From contig NZ_QXTH01000001.1 of NCBI RefSeq assembly GCF_003946865.1, forward strand, positions 124,001 through 188,000: a stretch of DNA of 64,000 bases, read 5' to 3'. The position numbers and the translations under genes were made by a program. The DNA is from Antribacter gilvus (lineage in GTDB: Bacteria; Actinomycetota; Actinomycetes; Actinomycetales; Cellulomonadaceae). Shown here one piece after another: positions 18,598 through 28,224 of the stretch. Below the pieces are notes generated by a model, which did no database searches, was not told where the DNA came from, and saw only the letters and a program-made list of their open reading frames with translations. Within the stretch, counting starts at the first letter, position 1; the number at the start of each line of letters is the position of its first letter.

Positions 18598-19068
18598 TCA
18601 GGCCGTGTCGTCGCCCGGGACCGGCGCGAGGGCCGGTGCCGCGTGCGGGCCGTCCTCGTCGAGGTCGAAGCCGGGGTCCTCGTCCACGATCTCGAGGAGG
18701 TCGCCGATACGCGTCACCTCGAGCAGGAACCGGACGGTGGGCGGCGCGCGCAGCACCCGCACCGGGTGCGGGCTGCGGCTGGCGAGCCGCGCCAGGAAGG
18801 CGACCCCCGAGGAGTCCATGAAGGTCACGTGGTGGGCGTCGATCTCCACGGGGAGGCGGGACTCCTCCGCCGCGGCCGTGGCCTCGTGGAGGTCTGCGCC
18901 GATGTCTGCGTCGATCTCCCCAGACAGCACGATGCGGGCGCGCGAGCGCCCCACGATGACGTGCACGCTGGCGGGATCGCCGATCTCCGGGTAGCTCTGG
19001 TGCGCCGCGACCTCCTGCGGGGTCGCTGTCTGCGGCCCGCGTGGTGCGTCGTTCGGTCCGTCCTGCAC
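18598..19068 (-). CDS. STAS-domain anti-sigma factor antagonist
   Basis: 156 residues from GTG at 19068 behind GGAAGGAG. The STAS core (about 30-135) has the switch element VTFMDSSGVAFLARL in which the first or second Ser is phosphorylated by a kinase and released by a PP2C phosphatase. The N-terminus and the Asp/Ala/Pro-rich C-terminus (DEDPGFDLDEDG) are extensions. It is divergent from the SpoIIE-type phosphatase gene 145 bases away, so it is the natural partner in a partner-switching pathway for a stress sigma factor. Confidence 0.88.
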   Translation of the reverse strand: MQDGPNDAPRGPQTATPQEVAAHQSYPEIGDPASVHVIVGRSRARIVLSGEIDADIGADLHEATAAAEESRLPVEIDAHHVTFMDSSGVAFLARLASRSPHPVRVLRAPPTVRFLLEVTRIGDLLEIVDEDPGFDLDEDGPHAAPALAPVPGDDTA

Positions 19069-19212
19069 GGTTCTCCTTCCGAGAGCGCCTGGGCGAGGTC
19101 GAGCGGTCCGATGATATTGCGTGCGCGTTCGTGTCTCGGACTGTCCCAATCTACGGTTGAATGACCTGCTGGGATACAGGGCACGCTGAACGCATAGAGG
19201 CTGGAGGAAAGT

Positions 19213-21468
19213 ATGACCGATATCAACGGTCTCACACCCTCCACCCATCATGTCCAGAGCCCGCGAGCCACGCCGCCCTCGGTGGGCGACATCCTCCTGC
19301 GAGCCGCGTCCACCCTCGGGATCCCGGTCTTCGTCACGGGTCCGTACGAGGACTCGATGCCCATGCTGTGGGCCAACGCCGCCTTCGAGCACTACTCGGG
19401 CATCCGGTTCGCCGACCTCGCGGGCGAGAGCGTGCGCAAGCTCGCCGAGCTGCTCGTCGAGCCGGACGACCTCGACCGGCTCACGGAGGTGGTCGCGTCC
19501 GGGCAGGAGGCCGCGGCGACCATCCGCAGCCCGCTGCGCGGCGGGCGGTTCGGCTGGGCGCAGCTGACGCTCACGCCGGCGCGTGCGGGGCACGACGACA
19601 AGGTGACGCACTGGATCGGCTTCAGCGTCGACGTGTCCGGCCACATGGAGCAGCACGCCACCCAGCTCGCGTCGCTCGAGCTGGAGCGGCAGCAGCGCGA
19701 GGACCTCGACCTGATCGCCCAGACCACCGAGATCCTCACCGACCTCGAGTACCCGTACGCGTTGCGCGACATCGGCGAGCTGCTCGGCACCATGGTCCGC
19801 TGGGCCGGGTTCTACGTGAACGACGACGGGCTCATGCACGCCGAGGGCATCGACGTCGGCTCTCCGCCGAGCGGCCGGGGGCGGCGGCACGCCCGCTACA
19901 TCCCCGGCGACGACCCGGCGCAGCACGCCCATCGCCAGCGCCGCGTCGTCACGGACGCGCTCGGCGACGTGGTGGGCGGCTCGCCCGCCCCGCTCCTCGA
20001 GGTCGTGGACTCGGTGCAGGACGTGCTGGACGGCGTCCTGGACGGCCCGGTGACGCTGCACCTCGACATCGCGCACGCGCCCTACTCCGCGTCCGGCTGG
20101 CTGCAGCGCGACCTGTCGCGCCGCGTCGCGGAGGAGACCGGGGAGCTGCCGCAGTCCGTCGTGGTCCACGGGGTCGCCGGGCGCCGGCAGGTGCTGGGCG
20201 TCCTCGTCGTCTGGCCGCACGAGCCCACCGCTGACGACCTGATGTTCGCCGACGGCACGGACGAGCCCGAGGCGGTGCGCTCGGTCGTGGAGGTCGTCGC
20301 GCGCCGGGCCGGCTCGGCGATCGACAACGCCCGGATGTACGCGCGCGAGCACCGGCTCGCCGAGACCCTCCAGCGCGCGATGCTCCCGGAGCAGGCGGAC
20401 GTCGCGGGCCTCGACGTCTGGACCTACTACGCCCCCAACGCCGAGCACGCCCAGGTGGGCGGCGACTGGTACGACGTGCTGCAGATCGCCCCGGAGCTCG
20501 TGGGCATCGTCATCGGCGACGTGGTGGGGCACGACGTCGAGGCCGCCGCCACCATGGGCCAGCTGCGCTCGGTGGTGCGTTCGTACGCGTTCGAGCTCTC
20601 CCGGCCCGGCGAGGTGCTGCAGCGTGTGGACCAGCTCGTGGCCGGGATGGGCATCCCGCGGTCCGCGAGCATGGTGTACGCCGCGCTGCGGCGCGAGGAG
20701 GAGGAAGGTCGCTGGACCATCCAGTACTCGCGGGCCGGCCACCTCCCGCCGCTCCTGCTGCGCGACGGCGAGATCATCCGGCTGGACGACGGCGGGGGTG
20801 CCCTCATCGGCTTCGGCTCGCGCGAGCGCTCCACCGGTGAGCACGGGCTGCAGCCCGGCGACACGCTCCTCTTCTACACCGACGGGCTCATCGAGCGCCG
20901 GGACCGGTCCCTGCGGCTCGGGCTGGAGGTCCTGCTCGACACCGCGTCGGCCATCACGGCGCGCGACGCCGCCGGGGTGGGCGAGGAGCTGCTGTCGCGC
21001 CTCGCCGACGCGCCCGAGGACGACGTGGCGATCGTCGTGGTCCGGATCCCCGACCCGGTGGGCGACGCCCGCGAGCCGGCCCTGTCACCGCGGTGGCGCC
21101 GGTGGCTCCTGCCGAGCGAGCCGTCGTCGATCGGCCGTGCGCGGCACGCCGTGCTGCGCACCTGCCAGGCCTGGGGCATCGCCGAGTCGGCCGCCGCCGA
21201 GCTCGTGGTGTCGGAGCTGGTGGCGAACGGGGTGCTGCACGGCTGGGGCCACATCTCGCTGCGGCTCTTCGACACCGGGGACGGCCTGCGCATCGAGGTC
21301 GAGGACTCGAACCCGGCGCCGCCCGTGTCGACCGACGGTCACCCGAACCGGCTCGGCGGGTTCGGCATGCAGATCGTCGAGCGGCTCGCCGAGTGGGGCT
21401 GGCGCCCGGCGGGCTCCGGCAAGCTCGTGTGGGCCAAGCTGCGGCAGCAGCCGCAGCGCGCCACCTGA
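19213..21468 (+). CDS. PAS-GAF-PP2C(SpoIIE)-HATPase partner-switching protein
   Basis: 751 residues from ATG at 19213 with a GGAGG site. A PAS domain (about 20-140), a GAF-like domain (about 175-370), a SpoIIE-type PP2C phosphatase (about 395-610; QVGGDWYDV, VIGDVVGHDVEAA, FYTDGLIE, DDVAIVVVR) and a C-terminal HATPase_c anti-sigma-kinase domain (about 625-745; ELVVSELVANGVLHG, LGGFGMQIVE) follow one another. One protein thus carries both the kinase-like sigma antagonist and the phosphatase that re-activates the STAS antagonist. STAS genes lie on both sides. Signal and sigma factor are unknown. Confidence 0.92.
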   Translation: MTDINGLTPSTHHVQSPRATPPSVGDILLRAASTLGIPVFVTGPYEDSMPMLWANAAFEHYSGIRFADLAGESVRKLAELLVEPDDLDRLTEVVASGQEAAATIRSPLRGGRFGWAQLTLTPARAGHDDKVTHWIGFSVDVSGHMEQHATQLASLELERQQREDLDLIAQTTEILTDLEYPYALRDIGELLGTMVRWAGFYVNDDGLMHAEGIDVGSPPSGRGRRHARYIPGDDPAQHAHRQRRVVTDALGDVVGGSPAPLLEVVDSVQDVLDGVLDGPVTLHLDIAHAPYSASGWLQRDLSRRVAEETGELPQSVVVHGVAGRRQVLGVLVVWPHEPTADDLMFADGTDEPEAVRSVVEVVARRAGSAIDNARMYAREHRLAETLQRAMLPEQADVAGLDVWTYYAPNAEHAQVGGDWYDVLQIAPELVGIVIGDVVGHDVEAAATMGQLRSVVRSYAFELSRPGEVLQRVDQLVAGMGIPRSASMVYAALRREEEEGRWTIQYSRAGHLPPLLLRDGEIIRLDDGGGALIGFGSRERSTGEHGLQPGDTLLFYTDGLIERRDRSLRLGLEVLLDTASAITARDAAGVGEELLSRLADAPEDDVAIVVVRIPDPVGDAREPALSPRWRRWLLPSEPSSIGRARHAVLRTCQAWGIAESAAAELVVSELVANGVLHGWGHISLRLFDTGDGLRIEVEDSNPAPPVSTDGHPNRLGGFGMQIVERLAEWGWRPAGSGKLVWAKLRQQPQRAT

Positions 21469-21481
21469 CCGGACCCACGGC

Positions 21482-21502
21482 GCGCTACCCGAACGGTAGC
21501 GC
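21482..21502. terminator. short hairpin between convergent phosphatase and STAS genes
   Basis: An 8-bp perfect stem (21482-21489 with 21495-21502) with a five-base loop lies 13 bases after the phosphatase stop. A short T-run (TCGTTTTC) follows some 25 bases later. Confidence 0.55.
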
Positions 21503-21531
21503 TCCCACCTGCACCGGTGTAAATCGTTTTC

Positions 21532-21939
21532 TCAGGCGGACGAGGCGCCTCTTCTGTCCTCCTCGTCGTCGTCCGCCGACCCACGGGCGGAGATGACGTG
21601 AAAACCCGACGCGGGGGTGGCCGGCTCGCACCTGTGGTCCGCGTCGACGCGGAACATCTCGAGCGCGCCGCACACCTCGAGGACGAAGAGGTCACGCTCG
21701 TCCGCCCCGCGCAGCACCGTGGCCCCGCCGCGCTTGCGCCCGGAGTCGGCGAGCGAGATGAGGAACGCCGCGCCCGTGGAGTCCATGAAGGTGACCCGGC
21801 ACATGTCGATGACGAGCAGCTGCCGGCGGAGGCCCACGACGCGCGCTGCGATCTCGGGGAACTGGTCGCGTTCGGCGAGATCGAGGTCGCCGGCGATGAC
21901 GAGCGTCGTCGTCGTGGGAGACGTCGCGATCTCGATCAT
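21532..21939 (-). CDS. second STAS-domain anti-sigma factor antagonist
   Basis: 135 residues from ATG at 21939; another ATG nine codons upstream is possible and neither has a good ribosome site. TTTTLVIAGDLDLAERDQF opens the STAS fold, and CRVTFMDSTGAAFLISLAD carries the phosphorylatable Ser. A hydrophilic tail rich in Asp/Glu/Arg follows. It converges on the SpoIIE-type phosphatase, giving a STAS-phosphatase-STAS arrangement. It is distinct from the first STAS protein outside the switch motif, so the two may answer to different inputs or sigma factors. Confidence 0.85.
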   Translation of the reverse strand: MIEIATSPTTTTLVIAGDLDLAERDQFPEIAARVVGLRRQLLVIDMCRVTFMDSTGAAFLISLADSGRKRGGATVLRGADERDLFVLEVCGALEMFRVDADHRCEPATPASGFHVISARGSADDDEEDRRGASSA

Positions 21940-22103
21940 GAGGCGAGCGTATCGACTGTTGCGCATTCGCACCGGGCGAGCGGCAAAAATCGCCCACTCT
22001 CGATGCAAAGTGGTGAATTCGTTGCCTCGGCCCGGTAGGACTGTTGCCCGTCGCGTCCCGGAGCCCGGGCGCCGGGACGGCCGGGGACTGTCAGAATGCC
22101 CGT

Positions 22104-22580
22104 ATGAGCACCCACGAGAACCTGCTGGCCGGATCCGCGGCAGCGCCCGCGCCGACACTGTTGCCCGATGCGTTCCCGCAGGTCCGGGCCCGGCTCGCGG
22201 CGGGGGAGGACCCGGCGGCCGTCGCCGCGGACGCCCCGGCGGCGTCGCTCGCGTGGGCGGTCCTCGCGGAGCGCGCGCTCGGTGCGGGCAACAGTGCTGG
22301 GGAGGCTGCGGCCGGTGGCGGCGTCGGCGCCTACATCGAGGCGTACGCGTACGCCCGGGTCGGCTACCACCGCGGTCTCGACGCTCTCCGCGGGGCCGGC
22401 TGGCGCGGTCGTGGCCCCGTCCCGGCGTCCCACGTGCCGAACCAGGGCTTCCTCCGGGCGCTGCTCGCGCTCGCCGAGGCGGCCCGGCTCGTCGGCGAGA
22501 CCGCGGAGCACGAGCGGTGCACGCAGTTCCTCGTGGACTCCGGCACGTCCGCCGACGAGGTCGCCGCGCTCGCGCGCTGA
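22104..22580 (+). CDS. DUF3151 family protein
   Basis: 158 residues from ATG at 22104. The helical core (AAVAADAPAASLAWAVLAER, AYIEAYAYARVGYHRGLDAL) and the VPASHVPNQGFLRALLALAE segment match DUF3151, an actinobacterial family of unknown function almost always found between fba and purA. That placement holds here. No active-site motif or signal peptide is seen, so it is probably cytoplasmic. Confidence 0.85.
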   Translation: MSTHENLLAGSAAAPAPTLLPDAFPQVRARLAAGEDPAAVAADAPAASLAWAVLAERALGAGNSAGEAAAGGGVGAYIEAYAYARVGYHRGLDALRGAGWRGRGPVPASHVPNQGFLRALLALAEAARLVGETAEHERCTQFLVDSGTSADEVAALAR

Positions 22581-22620
22581 CCCCCTCCCAGCGGGGCGCG
22601 GCGCCCACAAGATGTCACCC

Positions 22621-22632
22621 GGGTAAACTCGG
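22621..22632 (+). promoter_or_regulatory. candidate purA promoter element shared with purS
   Basis: GGGTAAACTCGG occurs 66 bases before the purA start and again identically before purS. TAAACT is a good actinobacterial -10 hexamer. TGTCAC precedes both copies at slightly different distances. No clear -35 is visible. Confidence 0.45.
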
Positions 22633-22697
22633 GTCGGCCCGGGACGGCGGACAGACGCCTCCCACAACGGCTCAGCAAACCGAGAAGGTGGGAATCC

Positions 22698-23990
22698 ATG
22701 CCAGGCGTGGTGCTCGTCGGTGCCCAGTGGGGCGATGAGGGCAAGGGGAAGGCGACGGACCTGCTCGGCTCCCGGGTCGACTATGTGGTCAAGTTCAACG
22801 GCGGCAACAACGCCGGCCACACCGTCGTGATCGGGAACGAGAAGTACGCGCTGCACCTGCTGCCGTCGGGCATCCTGTCGCCGGGGGTGATCCCGGTGAT
22901 CGGCAACGGTGTGGTCGTCGACCTCGAGGTCCTGTTCCAGGAGCTGGACGCGATCAGCGCCCGCGGCGTCGACACGTCGCGCCTGCTGGTGTCCGGCAGC
23001 GCGCACATCATCGCGCCGTACCACCGCACGGTCGACAAGGTGACCGAGCGCTTCCTGGGGAAGCGGCGCATCGGGACCACGGGCCGCGGGATCGGGCCGG
23101 CGTACGCCGACAAGATCAACCGCGTCGGCATCCGCATGTGGGACCTCTTCGACGAGAAGATCCTGCGCGCCAAGGTCGAGGGCGCCCTCGACCAGAAGAA
23201 CCACCTCCTCGTGAAGATCTACAACCGCCGAGCCATCACCGTGGACGAGACGGTCGAGGAGCTCCTCAAGTACGCGGACCGCGTGCGCCCCATGGTGGCC
23301 GACACGTCGGTGGAGCTGAACAAGGCCCTGGACGCGGGCCGGACGGTCCTGTTCGAGGCCGGCCAGGCCACGATGCTCGACATCGACCACGGCACGTACC
23401 CGTTCGTCACGTCGTCGAGCGCCACCGCCGGCGGTGCGGTGACGGGTTCGGGCATCGGGCCCACGCGCGTGGACTCCGTGATCGGCGTCATCAAGGCGTA
23501 CACCACCCGCGTGGGCGAGGGCCCGTTCCCGACGGAGCTCTTCGACGACAAGGGCGAGTTCCTCCGCAAGTCGGGCGGCGAGTACGGCGTCACCACCGGC
23601 CGCCCGCGCCGCTGCGGCTGGTACGACGCGGTGATCGCACGCTACGCGGCCCGCATCAACGGCCTCACGGACCTGGTGCTCACCAAGCTGGACATCCTCA
23701 CCGGCATGGAGAAGGTCCCGGTCTGCGTGGCGTACGACGTCGACGGCGTCCGCCACGACGAGATGCCGACGGACCAGACGGCGTTCCACCACGCGAAGCC
23801 GATCTACGAGCAGTTCGACGGCTGGTGGGAGGACATCTCGCACGCTCGCACGTTCGAGGAGCTGCCCGTCAACGCGCAGCGGTACGTGCGTGCGCTGGAG
23901 GAGATGTCCGGCACGCGGATCTCGGCGATCGGCGTGGGCCCCGCCCGCGACCAGATCATCCCGATCCACGACCTGATCCACCCTCGCTGA
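22698..23990 (+). CDS. purA: adenylosuccinate synthetase
   Basis: 430 residues from ATG at 22698 with AGGTGGG upstream. It joins IMP and aspartate using GTP in AMP synthesis. Signatures are complete: [17 protein letters not shown] at the N-terminus (P-loop-like with catalytic Asp), [13 protein letters not shown] with catalytic His, [11 protein letters not shown] and the C-terminal [12 protein letters not shown]. Length is standard. purD follows after 23 bases and is probably in the same transcript. Confidence 0.98.
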   Translation: MPGVVLVGAQWGDEGKGKATDLLGSRVDYVVKFNGGNNAGHTVVIGNEKYALHLLPSGILSPGVIPVIGNGVVVDLEVLFQELDAISARGVDTSRLLVSGSAHIIAPYHRTVDKVTERFLGKRRIGTTGRGIGPAYADKINRVGIRMWDLFDEKILRAKVEGALDQKNHLLVKIYNRRAITVDETVEELLKYADRVRPMVADTSVELNKALDAGRTVLFEAGQATMLDIDHGTYPFVTSSSATAGGAVTGSGIGPTRVDSVIGVIKAYTTRVGEGPFPTELFDDKGEFLRKSGGEYGVTTGRPRRCGWYDAVIARYAARINGLTDLVLTKLDILTGMEKVPVCVAYDVDGVRHDEMPTDQTAFHHAKPIYEQFDGWWEDISHARTFEELPVNAQRYVRALEEMSGTRISAIGVGPARDQIIPIHDLIHPR

Positions 23991-24013
23991 GCCTCCTGGG
24001 AGAGACTGTCGCC

Positions 24014-25321
24014 GTGAAGATCCTCGTCGTCGGCTCCGGTGCCCGTGAGCACGCCATCGTCCACACCCTGGCCGCGGAGACCGCGGCCGGCCGCGAGGAG
24101 CACCAGCTCCACGCCGCGCCCGGGAACCCCGGCATCGCCGCAGAGGCGACGCTGCACGCCGTCGACGCGCTGGACGGCGCGGCCGTGGCGGCGCTGGCCG
24201 TGGAGGTCGGCGCGGACCTCGTCGTCATCGGGCCCGAGGCTCCCCTGGTCGCCGGTGTGGGGGACGCGGTGCGCGAGGCGGGCGTCCCGGTGTTCGGCCC
24301 GTCGGCCGAGGCCGCGCGGCTCGAGGGCTCCAAGGCGTTCGCCAAGGAGGTCATGGCCTCGGCGGGCGTGCCCACAGCGATGGCTCACGTCTGCACCGAC
24401 GTGGACCAGGTGGCGGCGGCGATCGACGCGTTCGGCCCGCCCTACGTGGTCAAGGACGACGGCCTGGCCGCGGGGAAGGGCGTCGTCGTGACGTCCGACC
24501 GGCAGGCCGCTCTCGACCACGCGCAGGCGTGCTTCGCCAGCCCTCGCCCGGGCGGCGAGGACCCGGTCGTCGTGGTCGAGGAGTACCTGGACGGCCCGGA
24601 GGTCTCCCTCTTCTGCGTGTGCGACGGCTCGTCGGTGGTTCCGCTCGCCCCCGCCCAGGACTTCAAGCGCGTCTTCGACGCGGACGAGGGCCCCAACACC
24701 GGAGGCATGGGTGCCTACAGCCCGCTGCCCTGGGCGCCCGCCGGCCTCGTCGAGGAGGTCGTGACCCGCATCGCGCAGCCCACGGTCGACGAGATGGCCC
24801 GCCGCGGCACGCCCTTCGTGGGCGTCCTGTACGTGGGCCTCGCCCTGACGTCGCGCGGCACGCGGGTGGTCGAGTTCAACGCCCGCTTCGGCGACCCGGA
24901 GACACAGTCGGTCCTCGCCCGTCTCGTGACGCCCCTCTCCTCGGTGCTGCTCGCGGCGGCCCGCGGCGAGCTCGCCGCGCTCGAGCCGCTCCGCTGGCGC
25001 GACGAGTCGGCCGTCACCGTCGTCGTCGCCTCGCACGGCTACCCCGGCGCGGTCCGCAACGGCGACGTGATCACCGGTACCGAGGCGGCCGGCGCCCTCG
25101 CGGGCGTCCACGTGCTGCACGCGGGCACCGCGCTGTCCGACGACGGCGCCCTGCTCAGCTCGGGGGGCCGCGTCCTGTCGGTCACGGCGCTGGGCGAGGG
25201 CCTGGCTGAGGCCCGCCGCGCCGCGTACGCAGGCGTCGACCTCATCTCGCTGCCCGGGTCGCACCACCGCACGGACATCGCGGCCAGGGCGGCCGCGGGC
25301 GAGGTGACGGTCCCCGCCTGA
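24014..25321 (+). CDS. purD: phosphoribosylamine-glycine ligase
   Basis: 435 residues from GTG at 24014 (MKILVVGSGAREHA). It makes GAR from phosphoribosylamine, glycine and ATP, step two of purine synthesis. ATP-grasp features are evident: YVVKDDGLAAGKGVVV, VVVEEYLDGPEVSLF, QDFKRVFDADEGPNTGGMGA and VVEFNARFGDPETQ. Length is standard. It follows purA closely, and a perfect 14-bp hairpin lies just after the stop. Confidence 0.97.
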   Translation: MKILVVGSGAREHAIVHTLAAETAAGREEHQLHAAPGNPGIAAEATLHAVDALDGAAVAALAVEVGADLVVIGPEAPLVAGVGDAVREAGVPVFGPSAEAARLEGSKAFAKEVMASAGVPTAMAHVCTDVDQVAAAIDAFGPPYVVKDDGLAAGKGVVVTSDRQAALDHAQACFASPRPGGEDPVVVVEEYLDGPEVSLFCVCDGSSVVPLAPAQDFKRVFDADEGPNTGGMGAYSPLPWAPAGLVEEVVTRIAQPTVDEMARRGTPFVGVLYVGLALTSRGTRVVEFNARFGDPETQSVLARLVTPLSSVLLAAARGELAALEPLRWRDESAVTVVVASHGYPGAVRNGDVITGTEAAGALAGVHVLHAGTALSDDGALLSSGGRVLSVTALGEGLAEARRAAYAGVDLISLPGSHHRTDIAARAAAGEVTVPA

Positions 25322-25336
25322 CCTCGCGGTGCCGTA

Positions 25337-25368
25337 GCCGCGGTAGCGGGCGAACCCGCTACCGCGGC
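25337..25368. terminator. bidirectional terminator after purD
   Basis: A perfect 14-bp stem (25337-25350 with 25355-25368) and a CGAA tetraloop lie between purD and the convergent PBP1-PAS gene. The right arm covers that gene's stop codon at 25359-25361. Confidence 0.85.
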
Positions 25369-28160
25369 GCGTCCCCGTCCCGGCTCGGCTCCCGCGCCGT
25401 CTGCGCCCGCTCCCGGGCGAGCGCGGTCCGCAGCTCCCGCAGCACGAGCGCCCCGTCGGCGTACCGCCGCAGCGAGCTCACCGACGCGCAGCACGCCTCC
25501 TGGCCGACGACGGCGCGCACCCCCCGCTCCCGCCTCGCGCGGGCCTCCGGCTCGGTCCCGTCGAGGAGCACGAACAGCACGCGGCCCCGGACCGACAGGG
25601 AGTCCCCGTCGGAGAGCCCTGCCCGCACGGCGGTGAGCAGCATGTCGGACGGCGCGACGTCGAGGTCGACGGCGAGGGCCGTGCAGTCGAATCCCGACTC
25701 CCGCCGGGCACGCTCCACCGCACGGCCGATCCGGTCGGCGAACAGCTCGGGATGGACCCGGCCCGTCACGGGGTCGGCCAGCGCCCGGCCGCGCAGGGCC
25801 CGCTCCCGGGCCTTCGCGTCGGACATGTCCATGAGCACGCCGACCATGCGGGCGCGCACCCCGGCGTCGTCGGTCACGGTGGTGGCACGGCAGCGCACCC
25901 ACACCTCGCGGCCGTCCGCCGCGAACATCCGGTGCTCGAGGTCGAGGGGCTCGGTAGCGCCGGCCAGCTGGGCGGCCACGGCCACCTGGAGCTCGCGGAC
26001 GTCGTCCGGGTGGACCCTGCCCGTCCACTCCTCGATGCCGGTGCCCACCTCGTCGTCGGCGAGGCCGAGGAGCGCCCGCCAGGTGCGGGAGTAGTAGACC
26101 TCGCCCGTGGCGATGTTCCAGTCCCACGTGCCCTCCAGCGCGACGTCCTCGACGAGGGCGTAACGCTCGGCGCTGGCGCGCAGGTCGAGCGCGAGCGACT
26201 TCTCGCGCTCGGCCGCCTCCGCGAGGGCGGCCTGCTGGCGCCGCAGGGAGGCGAGGCGCGCCTCCCGGTCGAGGGCGACGGCGAGGAGAGCGGCCCAGTG
26301 GTCGAACTTGTCCCGCGCGCTGGTGGCATGGGTGTCGACGCTGCCGCCGGTCATGAACAGTCCCCAGTCGCTCTGCTCGAACGTCACCGGGATGAGGAAC
26401 GTGACGCCGAGACCCTCGGCGACGAGCGCCGGGGGTGGGAACGCTGCCACAGGCAGCCGAGCGCCCACGAGGGATCGTGCCTGGGGAGACGTGGCGGTGG
26501 TGCCGACGATCTCCAGCCGGCGGTTGTTCGTGTTCTGCGGCTCGCCGGGCCGGGACTCTGTCGCGACCCCGTCCTCCACGTCGGTCCACAGGGCGAGCGT
26601 GGTGGGCCCGCGGTGGCCGCGGGGGAGCCAGCGCAGGGACCGGATGGACCGGGCGTCGGCGTGGAGGAGCTCGAGGTCGAGCTCGTACTGGTCCACGATC
26701 GTGCGCTCGAGCTGGCCGGACCGGGCCAGGAGCGCCTGCGTGCAGCCGGCGCCGACCGCGACGAGCACGTCCGTCCCGGAACGGGCCACCGCGCGCAGCC
26801 GCTCGGGCCGGGTCGGCGGCTTCGCGACGGGCTTGAGCCGCCCCGGGGCGGGTCCGCGGGCCACCGGGCCGCCGCCCGCGACGAGCGCGGAGGGGACGGC
26901 AGGCCGGTGCGTCGCCTGCGACGCGCCGGGCGGGGGAACCACAGGGATGGCGCCGGTGGTGGCGGGCGGCGCGTCGCGTCGCCGTCGGACCTGCTCGGCG
27001 AACTCGTCCTCAACCGCGCGGAGCGCGGGCACCAGCTGCTCCAGCGCCTCGGGGTGCGGCCGGAGGGCGCGCGTGCTCTCCGAGAGCGACGACAGCGCCT
27101 CCCGTCCTGGTCGCTGGCCCAGGCCGGCCGCGGCGCGGAAGATCCGCTGGACGCCGCGCATCCAGTGGTCGAGCGCCGGAGCGCCGCCGCCGAGCGTGGC
27201 ATCGGCGCCGTCGAAGACGGCGGCCGCGACGTCACCGAGCCGCTGCCAGGCGGACAGCCCGGGCTGGTGCGGCACGCCCGAGACGACCGCGCCCGCGCAG
27301 CCGTCGAGGCAGCCGCAGGACTCGCGGGTCACGAGGGTGGTCTGGGAGAGGTGCTGCCCGGGAACCCGCTCGCCCCGGATCTGGGCGAGCAGCACCGTGA
27401 CCGCGAGCTCGCCGACGCGGTCGTGGTGCGGGTCCACCGACGCCAGCCGTGGCCGGAGCCGCGCCCCGCCGTCGGAGTGGTCGAAGCCCACGAGCGCCTG
27501 GTCCCGGGGGAGCAGGAGGCCCTTGGCCTGGAGAGCCCGCACGAAGCCCACGGCGTTGCGGTCGGTCGCGGCGAGCGTGGCCGTGGTCGGCAGGCCGGCG
27601 GCCATGGCCGCCCGGCCTGCGGCGCTGCCGGAGGCCTCCTGGTTGTCGGCCGTGCCGTAGAACCACTCCGGCTGCGGCTCGATGCCGTGCTCCAGCAGCG
27701 TGAGGCGGTAGGCCTCGTACCGCTCCAGGATGTCCGACTGCCGCAGGCTGCCGAGGAACCCGATCTGGCGGTGGCCGTGGCCCAGGAGGTGCTCCACCGC
27801 CGCCCGGGTGCCGCCGGAGTTGTCCGGTGTGACCACCGGAGCCGTGATCCCGTCCGCGCGCTCGCTCACCAGGACGAGCGGCGTGCCGCGCCCCTGGAGC
27901 CGGGCCAGCGTGTCGCCGTCCACCGCGGAGGTGATGACGATCAGGCCGTCCACCATGTCGAGGCCGACCTGGACGCCCTGTGGGGGCCGTTCGGGGAACT
28001 GCTCGCGTTCCAGATCGGCCGGATACGTCTGCACCGCGATGACGCGATGCCCGTCCGCGCGGACCGCTCTGGCGATCCCCGCGAGCATCCGACCGAAGTA
28101 GTGTCCACCGACCACCGGGGAGAGAACCCCGACGGTATACCTCCGCTTTCCTGAAGCCAT
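25359..28160 (-). CDS. PBP1 sensor-PAS-degenerate GGDEF protein
   Basis: 933 residues from ATG at 28160. Residues 8-300 form a LacI/GalR-type periplasmic-binding fold (TVGVLSPVVGGHYFGRMLAG, VVTPDNSGGTRAAVEHLLGH, LVGFDHSDGG) but no DNA-binding helix-turn-helix precedes it, and no signal peptide. ESCGC after the fold is typical of such sensors fused to signalling domains. A helical and GAF-like middle, a coiled coil, a PAS domain (about 666-790) and a GGDEF-like end follow. The last starts ADPVTGRVHPELFADRIGRA but has SVRGRVLFVLLDG where GGDEF should be, so it is almost certainly not a cyclase. It is divergent from a LacI repressor beside cellulase genes; a sugar-sensing role is inferred. Confidence 0.75.
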   Translation of the reverse strand: MASGKRRYTVGVLSPVVGGHYFGRMLAGIARAVRADGHRVIAVQTYPADLEREQFPERPPQGVQVGLDMVDGLIVITSAVDGDTLARLQGRGTPLVLVSERADGITAPVVTPDNSGGTRAAVEHLLGHGHRQIGFLGSLRQSDILERYEAYRLTLLEHGIEPQPEWFYGTADNQEASGSAAGRAAMAAGLPTTATLAATDRNAVGFVRALQAKGLLLPRDQALVGFDHSDGGARLRPRLASVDPHHDRVGELAVTVLLAQIRGERVPGQHLSQTTLVTRESCGCLDGCAGAVVSGVPHQPGLSAWQRLGDVAAAVFDGADATLGGGAPALDHWMRGVQRIFRAAAGLGQRPGREALSSLSESTRALRPHPEALEQLVPALRAVEDEFAEQVRRRRDAPPATTGAIPVVPPPGASQATHRPAVPSALVAGGGPVARGPAPGRLKPVAKPPTRPERLRAVARSGTDVLVAVGAGCTQALLARSGQLERTIVDQYELDLELLHADARSIRSLRWLPRGHRGPTTLALWTDVEDGVATESRPGEPQNTNNRRLEIVGTTATSPQARSLVGARLPVAAFPPPALVAEGLGVTFLIPVTFEQSDWGLFMTGGSVDTHATSARDKFDHWAALLAVALDREARLASLRRQQAALAEAAEREKSLALDLRASAERYALVEDVALEGTWDWNIATGEVYYSRTWRALLGLADDEVGTGIEEWTGRVHPDDVRELQVAVAAQLAGATEPLDLEHRMFAADGREVWVRCRATTVTDDAGVRARMVGVLMDMSDAKARERALRGRALADPVTGRVHPELFADRIGRAVERARRESGFDCTALAVDLDVAPSDMLLTAVRAGLSDGDSLSVRGRVLFVLLDGTEPEARARRERGVRAVVGQEACCASVSSLRRYADGALVLRELRTALARERAQTAREPSRDGDAPR

Positions 28161-28224
28161 GCCCGTACACCCGTCCCCGTCGACGTCGTGCAAAGATTCT
28201 TCCGAGGGTGCATGCTACGGGATC

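Noticed and set aside
19109-19212. SigB-like promoter GTTGAA/GGGATA before the SpoIIE-type gene
   Set aside because: The two elements are only nine bases apart, too close for a GTTT-N12-14-GGGTA promoter.
18598-20844. Reading the STAS gene as the tail of a 748-residue minus-strand protein
   Set aside because: The upstream part is the complement of the phosphatase gene and has no domain; a GTG with GGAAGGAG at 19068 gives the proper STAS protein.
28161-28224. GTGCA direct repeats between the PBP1-PAS and LacI genes
   Set aside because: Too short and imperfect to call an operator without comparative data.
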